From: Bordetella parapertussis
Lineage (GTDB): Bacteria; Pseudomonadota; Gammaproteobacteria; Burkholderiales; Burkholderiaceae_C
Assembly: GCA_945888535.1 (NCBI GenBank)
Contig: CAMDAN010000084.1
Coordinates: forward strand, 1-10,443
Length of the DNA: 10,443 nt
Direction of reading: 5' to 3'
Shown: positions 7,246 to 10,443 of the stretch, one piece after another
How the letters are laid out: every line of letters begins with the position of its first letter
How positions within the stretch are numbered: position 1 is the stretch's first letter
Position numbers and translations under genes: made by a program
The notes under the pieces: generated by a model
Database searches by the model: none
What the model was told of the DNA's origin: nothing
What the model saw: only the letters and a program-made list of their open reading frames with translations

Positions 7246-8225
7246 GCACCAACCACGAAACCACTCCAAAAACTTCGCCCCTTCGCCGGGTAGCAGTGCG
7301 AGACGTATTTGGGCTTGACAGCGCCTTGCAGGTCAACGCATTTAGCGAGCCCAGCGAGCATGTGCCTGACATCGATACCGCTTACCGATTTAACCCTGAA
7401 GTCACCTTGGCCTTGCTGGCAGGCTTTGAGCACAACCGCCGAGTTTTGGTGCAAGGCATGCATGGCACTGGAAAATCCACCCACATTGAACAAGTGGCGG
7501 CCCGCTTGAACTGGCCCTGCGTTCGGGTCAATTTAGACGGGCATATCAGCCGCTTGGATTTGGTGGGACGTGACGCCGTGGTTTTGCGCGACGGCCAGCA
7601 AGTCACCGAGTTTCAGGAGGGCATCGTGCCCTGGGCATTGCAGCGTCCGATGGCTCTCATTTTTGATGAGTACGATGCCGGCCGACCTGATGTCATGTTT
7701 GTGATCCAACGCGTTCTAGAGCGCGAAGGGCAATTTACCTTGCTCGATCAAAACCGCGTGATCCGCCCGCACCCGCAATTCCGCTTGTTCGCAACAAGTA
7801 ATACGCTGGGCTTGGGCAATCTCAATGGGATGTACCACGGCGCACAGCGTTTAAACCACGCCCAATTGGACCGTTGGAATTTAGTGGCAGCGCTCAATTA
7901 CTTAAGCGCAGAAGAAGAAATGGCCATCGTTGCTGCGCGGGTTCCAGCCCTTGCCGCCCAGAAGCAACAAGCCCTGTTGCGTTCGATGGTGGCCGTTGCC
8001 GACCTCACCCGCAAGGGTTTTGCCGTGGGCGATTTATCTTCAGTGATGTCGCCACGTACCGTGATGAGCTGGGCCGAAAACATAGAAATTTTCAACGATC
8101 CCGGCTTGGCGTTTCGATTGTCGTTTGTCCACAAATGCGACGAAGCCGAGCGGCCTTTGGTGGCGGAATATTTCCAACGTTGCTTTGACCGCCCCTTAAA
8201 CCCGGACTCTGCGCCCACCGCGTAA
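7242..8225 (+). CDS. cobS: CobS-like AAA+ ATPase (cobaltochelatase subunit)
   Basis: 327 residues, close to the usual CobS length (about 330). Visible AAA+ parts: Walker [10 protein letters not shown] (72-80), Walker B LIFDE (139-143), sensor-1 region RLFATSNT (181-188), a probable arginine finger at R211 (LDRW) and SPRT (270-273) as a sensor-2-like element. The stretch [19 protein letters not shown] (81-99) and [16 protein letters not shown] (145-160) match what I recall of Pseudomonas denitrificans CobS, so this is closer to true CobS than to generic MoxR/NorQ ATPases. In the aerobic cobalamin pathway CobS and CobT form the ATP-driven part that works with CobN to insert cobalt into hydrogenobyrinate a,c-diamide. 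No cobN is in the window. It overlaps iclR by 4 bases and precedes cobT by 10, implying co-translation with both. Confidence 0.88.
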   Translation: MSTNHETTPKTSPLRRVAVRDVFGLDSALQVNAFSEPSEHVPDIDTAYRFNPEVTLALLAGFEHNRRVLVQGMHGTGKSTHIEQVAARLNWPCVRVNLDGHISRLDLVGRDAVVLRDGQQVTEFQEGIVPWALQRPMALIFDEYDAGRPDVMFVIQRVLEREGQFTLLDQNRVIRPHPQFRLFATSNTLGLGNLNGMYHGAQRLNHAQLDRWNLVAALNYLSAEEEMAIVAARVPALAAQKQQALLRSMVAVADLTRKGFAVGDLSSVMSPRTVMSWAENIEIFNDPGLAFRLSFVHKCDEAERPLVAEYFQRCFDRPLNPDSAPTA

Positions 8226-8235
8226 TGTCTGCGCC

Positions 8236-9966
8236 ATGAACAGCGCACCCGACGCCTCCAGCGCCAGCACTCCTGCGTTGGTGCGCTACCAACAGCAATT
8301 AGACGCCTTGTGTGCAGCCACACTACGCGCCTTAACCGGCCAAGCGCAGTTGCATTTTCGGGGACGCCAGCTGTACCGCGCAGACCACCGACTGCCGAGT
8401 TTTGCGCCACACTTGCATCCGCAAACCCAGACCGATGATGCGCGCTCGTTTCGAGGTGCGGCCGACGGCGCAGCGCTGCGCCTGCGTTACAGCGACAGCG
8501 CGCTGCACCTGCGCTTGAAGCCCGCTCTGCCGCTGGCGCGTATGGTGTTTGATTTGCTAGAACAATTTCGCTGCGCCTCGCTGGTACCTGACCATTTACC
8601 GGGGGTGCGCTCCAACATGTTGCACCGGTTTGATGCCTGGTCACTGGCTTTTGTTCGGGCACGCTTACACGAATCAGCGCAAGGCATTTTGCTGCTCACT
8701 GTGGCGCAAATTTGCCATTCCCGTGTCACCGCTGAACCAGTGGATGAATCTTTGACTGACCTGATCGAAGTCACGCGATTTGGTTTGGCGCCGCGCATTG
8801 GTGTAGCCCTGGCAGGCTTGCGTCGCAGTCGCGCGTCACAAGCCGACTATGCCGAGCATGCACTGCATATCGCCAACACCGTGGCCGCTTTAGTCGCCAG
8901 CGAAAAAGAGGCCCGCGCCGCGCCGCGTCAAGACATCCCAGAAGAGGATGACGAAGACGCATGGCTCCAACTTTGGGTGGACTTTGAAAGCAGCGAAGAA
9001 GGCGGCTTCGCCGTGGTTGACGCAGAACGTGAAAGTTCAGACGTCGCTCATGCGCCATACCGGGCTTTCACAACGGCCTATGACAAAGAAGTCGGAGCCT
9101 CCAGCTTGGTTCGCGCTGAACTGCTGCAGACCTACCGCGAAACCTTAGACCAACAAATCGCTGATGCAGGTATCAGCGTCGCATTGTTGGCGCGACAAAT
9201 CCAAGCCCTTCTGGCAAAGCCTCACAACGACGACTGGGACAGCGGCCAAGAAGAAGGGCGTATTGATGGGCGCCGATTAGCGCAACTCATTGCCAGTCCG
9301 ACGGAGCGACGACTGTTTCGCACCGAACACCAAGAGCCTCTAGCCCATTGCGCAGTGGCGTTTTTAGTTGATTGCTCGGGCTCGATGAAACAACATATGC
9401 CCGCGTTAACCGTCATGATTGACCTGTTGGTGCGGGCCATGGAGTTGGCCGGTATTTCTAGCCAAGTGTTGGGCTACACCACGGGTGCTTGGAACGGCGG
9501 GAGGGCTTTACGGGACTGGCGCAAAGCGGGCAAGCCGCAAGACCCCGGACGGCTCAACGAGCTGTGCCATATCGTATTTAAAGATAACGAAACGCCGTGG
9601 CGACGCGCTCGTCGCGATATCGCCGCTTTGCTGAAGCCCGACATCTTTCGTGAATGTATTGATGGGGAAGCCCTGCGCTGGGCCAACCAACGCTTAGAGC
9701 AAGTCACAGCAGAGCGAAAAATTCTCATCGTCGTATCAGACGGCAGCCCTATGGACAGCGCCACCGTGCTTGCCAACGACCCCCACTACCTCGACCGCGA
9801 TTTGCAAACCGCTGCCACGCAGATTGAGAGGGGAGGGCGCATCAGGTTAATCGGCGTGGGGGTAGGCCTTGATATGAGCCCGTTCTACCAACGCAGCTTG
9901 GTCATCGATGCGGTCAACTTTCCATTGCGCAGAAGCTTGCAAGACATATTGAAATTGCTAGCCTAG
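8236..9966 (+). CDS. cobT: CobT-like VWA-domain protein (cobaltochelatase subunit)
   Basis: 576 residues, somewhat shorter than the roughly 630 of characterised CobT. The N-terminal half (1-225) is helical and poorly conserved. A short acidic stretch (234-242, PEEDDEDAW) follows, then a linker. The C-terminal VWA domain (about 370-576) has a complete MIDAS metal site: D379-x-S381-x-S383 (DCSGS), T415 (GYTTGAW) and D502 (VSDGSPMD). The segments GKPQDPGRLNEL (432-443), PWRRARRDI (454-462) and IDGEALRWA (475-483) are characteristic of CobT rather than NorD or CoxE. It should assemble with CobS as an AAA+/VWA metal-insertion motor. No clear Shine-Dalgarno precedes the ATG at 8236, so translation probably depends on cobS. 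It could serve a chelatase encoded elsewhere or another metalloenzyme; the sequence does not decide. Confidence 0.85.
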   Translation: MNSAPDASSASTPALVRYQQQLDALCAATLRALTGQAQLHFRGRQLYRADHRLPSFAPHLHPQTQTDDARSFRGAADGAALRLRYSDSALHLRLKPALPLARMVFDLLEQFRCASLVPDHLPGVRSNMLHRFDAWSLAFVRARLHESAQGILLLTVAQICHSRVTAEPVDESLTDLIEVTRFGLAPRIGVALAGLRRSRASQADYAEHALHIANTVAALVASEKEARAAPRQDIPEEDDEDAWLQLWVDFESSEEGGFAVVDAERESSDVAHAPYRAFTTAYDKEVGASSLVRAELLQTYRETLDQQIADAGISVALLARQIQALLAKPHNDDWDSGQEEGRIDGRRLAQLIASPTERRLFRTEHQEPLAHCAVAFLVDCSGSMKQHMPALTVMIDLLVRAMELAGISSQVLGYTTGAWNGGRALRDWRKAGKPQDPGRLNELCHIVFKDNETPWRRARRDIAALLKPDIFRECIDGEALRWANQRLEQVTAERKILIVVSDGSPMDSATVLANDPHYLDRDLQTAATQIERGGRIRLIGVGVGLDMSPFYQRSLVIDAVNFPLRRSLQDILKLLA

Positions 9967-9979
9967 GGTTTTCCACCGG

Positions 9980-10008
9980 TTGACGCGACTGCAAACGCGC
10001 CCTACAGT
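9980..10008 (+). promoter_or_regulatory. Probable sigma70 promoter of the second iclR gene
   Basis: TTGACG (9980-9985, 5 of 6 to consensus) and TACAGT (10003-10008, 4 of 6) are 17 bases apart. The start would be near 10015, with a leader of about 43 bases. It implies that the downstream regulator need not depend on read-through from cobT. No convincing terminator hairpin with a T-run is seen between cobT and this gene. Confidence 0.5.
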
Positions 10009-10034
10009 TGTTCCATAAATCAGATTCTTGTTCT
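10008..10034 (+). repeat. Two TTGTTCY boxes downstream of the second iclR promoter
   Basis: TTGTTCC (10008-10014) and TTGTTCT (10028-10034) lie 20 bases apart, about two helical turns, just after the -10 box. The same TTGTTCC half-site ends both 19-bp repeats in the xsc/iclR control region. They may be half-sites for one of the two IclR proteins. This rests on short motifs only. Confidence 0.35.
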
Positions 10035-10057
10035 GAATATTGGAATAATCTTTCTTA

Positions 10058-10443
10058 ATGGACACCACCCTCGCTAAAGGACTTCATGTTTTGGAGTTTC
10101 TCGCTCGCTTGCCCGAGGGCGCGCGGGTGGCCGATGTGGCAGCGGAACTGGGCTTGGCCAGAAGTAACGCCCACCGCACTTTGCAAACCTTGGTTCAATG
10201 CGGCTGGGCGAACCAAGACGCCAAAAACAGCAGCTACCGCGCAAGCCTCAAACTCTTTGAACTCGGCGCGCTGGTAGACGGCGCAGTTGATCTCAAAACA
10301 TTGCTTCACCCGCATTTGGCACAACTTGCCAAAGCCACCGGTGAGACTATTCACTTGGCTGTACTCCAAGGCAGCGAGATCGTTTACCTCGATAAATTCG
10401 ACAGCCCCTTGCCCGTTGCGGCTTACTCGCACATTGGCGGACG
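10058..10443 (+). CDS. Second IclR-family transcriptional regulator (partial, cut by the right edge)
   Basis: The frame is open from ATG 10058 to the window end, giving 128 complete residues. The N-terminal helix-turn-helix is clear at about 22-50 (RVADVAAELGLARSNAHRTL followed by QTLVQCGW), and the start of the effector domain shows LAKATGETIHLAVLQGSEIVYLD (key residues G95, E96, H99, L100, Y110). These match the IclR family layout. The protein begins almost directly with the DNA-binding domain, with no extension like the 20-odd residues of the upstream IclR, so the two are not recent duplicates. It follows cobT on the same strand after 91 bases with its own promoter-like sequence. The target is unknown; genes further right may be controlled by it. 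No good Shine-Dalgarno is seen before the ATG. Confidence 0.88.
   Translation, partial: MDTTLAKGLHVLEFLARLPEGARVADVAAELGLARSNAHRTLQTLVQCGWANQDAKNSSYRASLKLFELGALVDGAVDLKTLLHPHLAQLAKATGETIHLAVLQGSEIVYLDKFDSPLPVAAYSHIGG

Noticed and set aside
7898..8662. A 254-codon open frame on the minus strand spanning the cobS/cobT junction
   Set aside because: It is antisense to two well-supported genes and its composition is Arg/Ala/Ser-rich without motifs.
9964..10004. Hairpin TAGGG...CCCTA after cobT as a terminator
   Set aside because: The stem is only five pairs around a loop of about 31 bases and has no T-run; it more likely arises by chance across the next gene's promoter.

Overview
The window looks like a piece of a proteobacterial chromosome, most likely a betaproteobacterium of the Burkholderiales (Comamonadaceae-like). 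This rests on protein style, moderate-to-high GC and the gene combination; no rRNA or other taxonomic marker is present. It contains seven protein-coding genes (two cut by the window edges) in two opposing groups around a divergent control region of about 160 bases.

Left group, minus strand (about 6257 down to 1): xsc, pta, soeA, soeB, read in that order and packed with gaps of 35 and 10 bases and one 4-base overlap. Together they encode the lower part of aerobic C2-sulfonate (taurine/isethionate-type) breakdown. Xsc, a ThDP enzyme, splits sulfoacetaldehyde with phosphate into acetyl phosphate and sulfite. Pta converts acetyl phosphate to acetyl-CoA. SoeAB, the molybdenum and iron-sulfur subunits of the cytoplasm-facing sulfite dehydrogenase, oxidise the toxic sulfite to sulfate. 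The membrane subunit soeC is expected just beyond the left edge.

Control region (6258-6420): it holds a sigma70-like promoter for xsc, a near-perfect 28-bp palindrome lying on its -35 box, two copies of a 19-bp imperfect dyad flanking that promoter, and an extended -10 promoter for the divergent iclR gene. The adjacent IclR regulator is the obvious candidate to bind here.

Right group, plus strand (6421 to the end): iclR, cobS and cobT form a tight set (iclR/cobS overlap by 4 bases; cobS/cobT are 10 bases apart). CobS is an AAA+ ATPase and CobT a VWA/MIDAS protein; they resemble the cobaltochelatase helper subunits, but neither cobN nor any other cobalamin gene is in the window. A 91-base gap with its own promoter-like sequence then leads into a second IclR-family gene, cut by the right edge.

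I see no mobile elements, CRISPR arrays, tRNA or rRNA genes. The sulfonate pathway itself is known. The least explained parts are the coupling of a cobST pair to a sulfonate-operon regulator, and the operator layout in the divergent promoter region.
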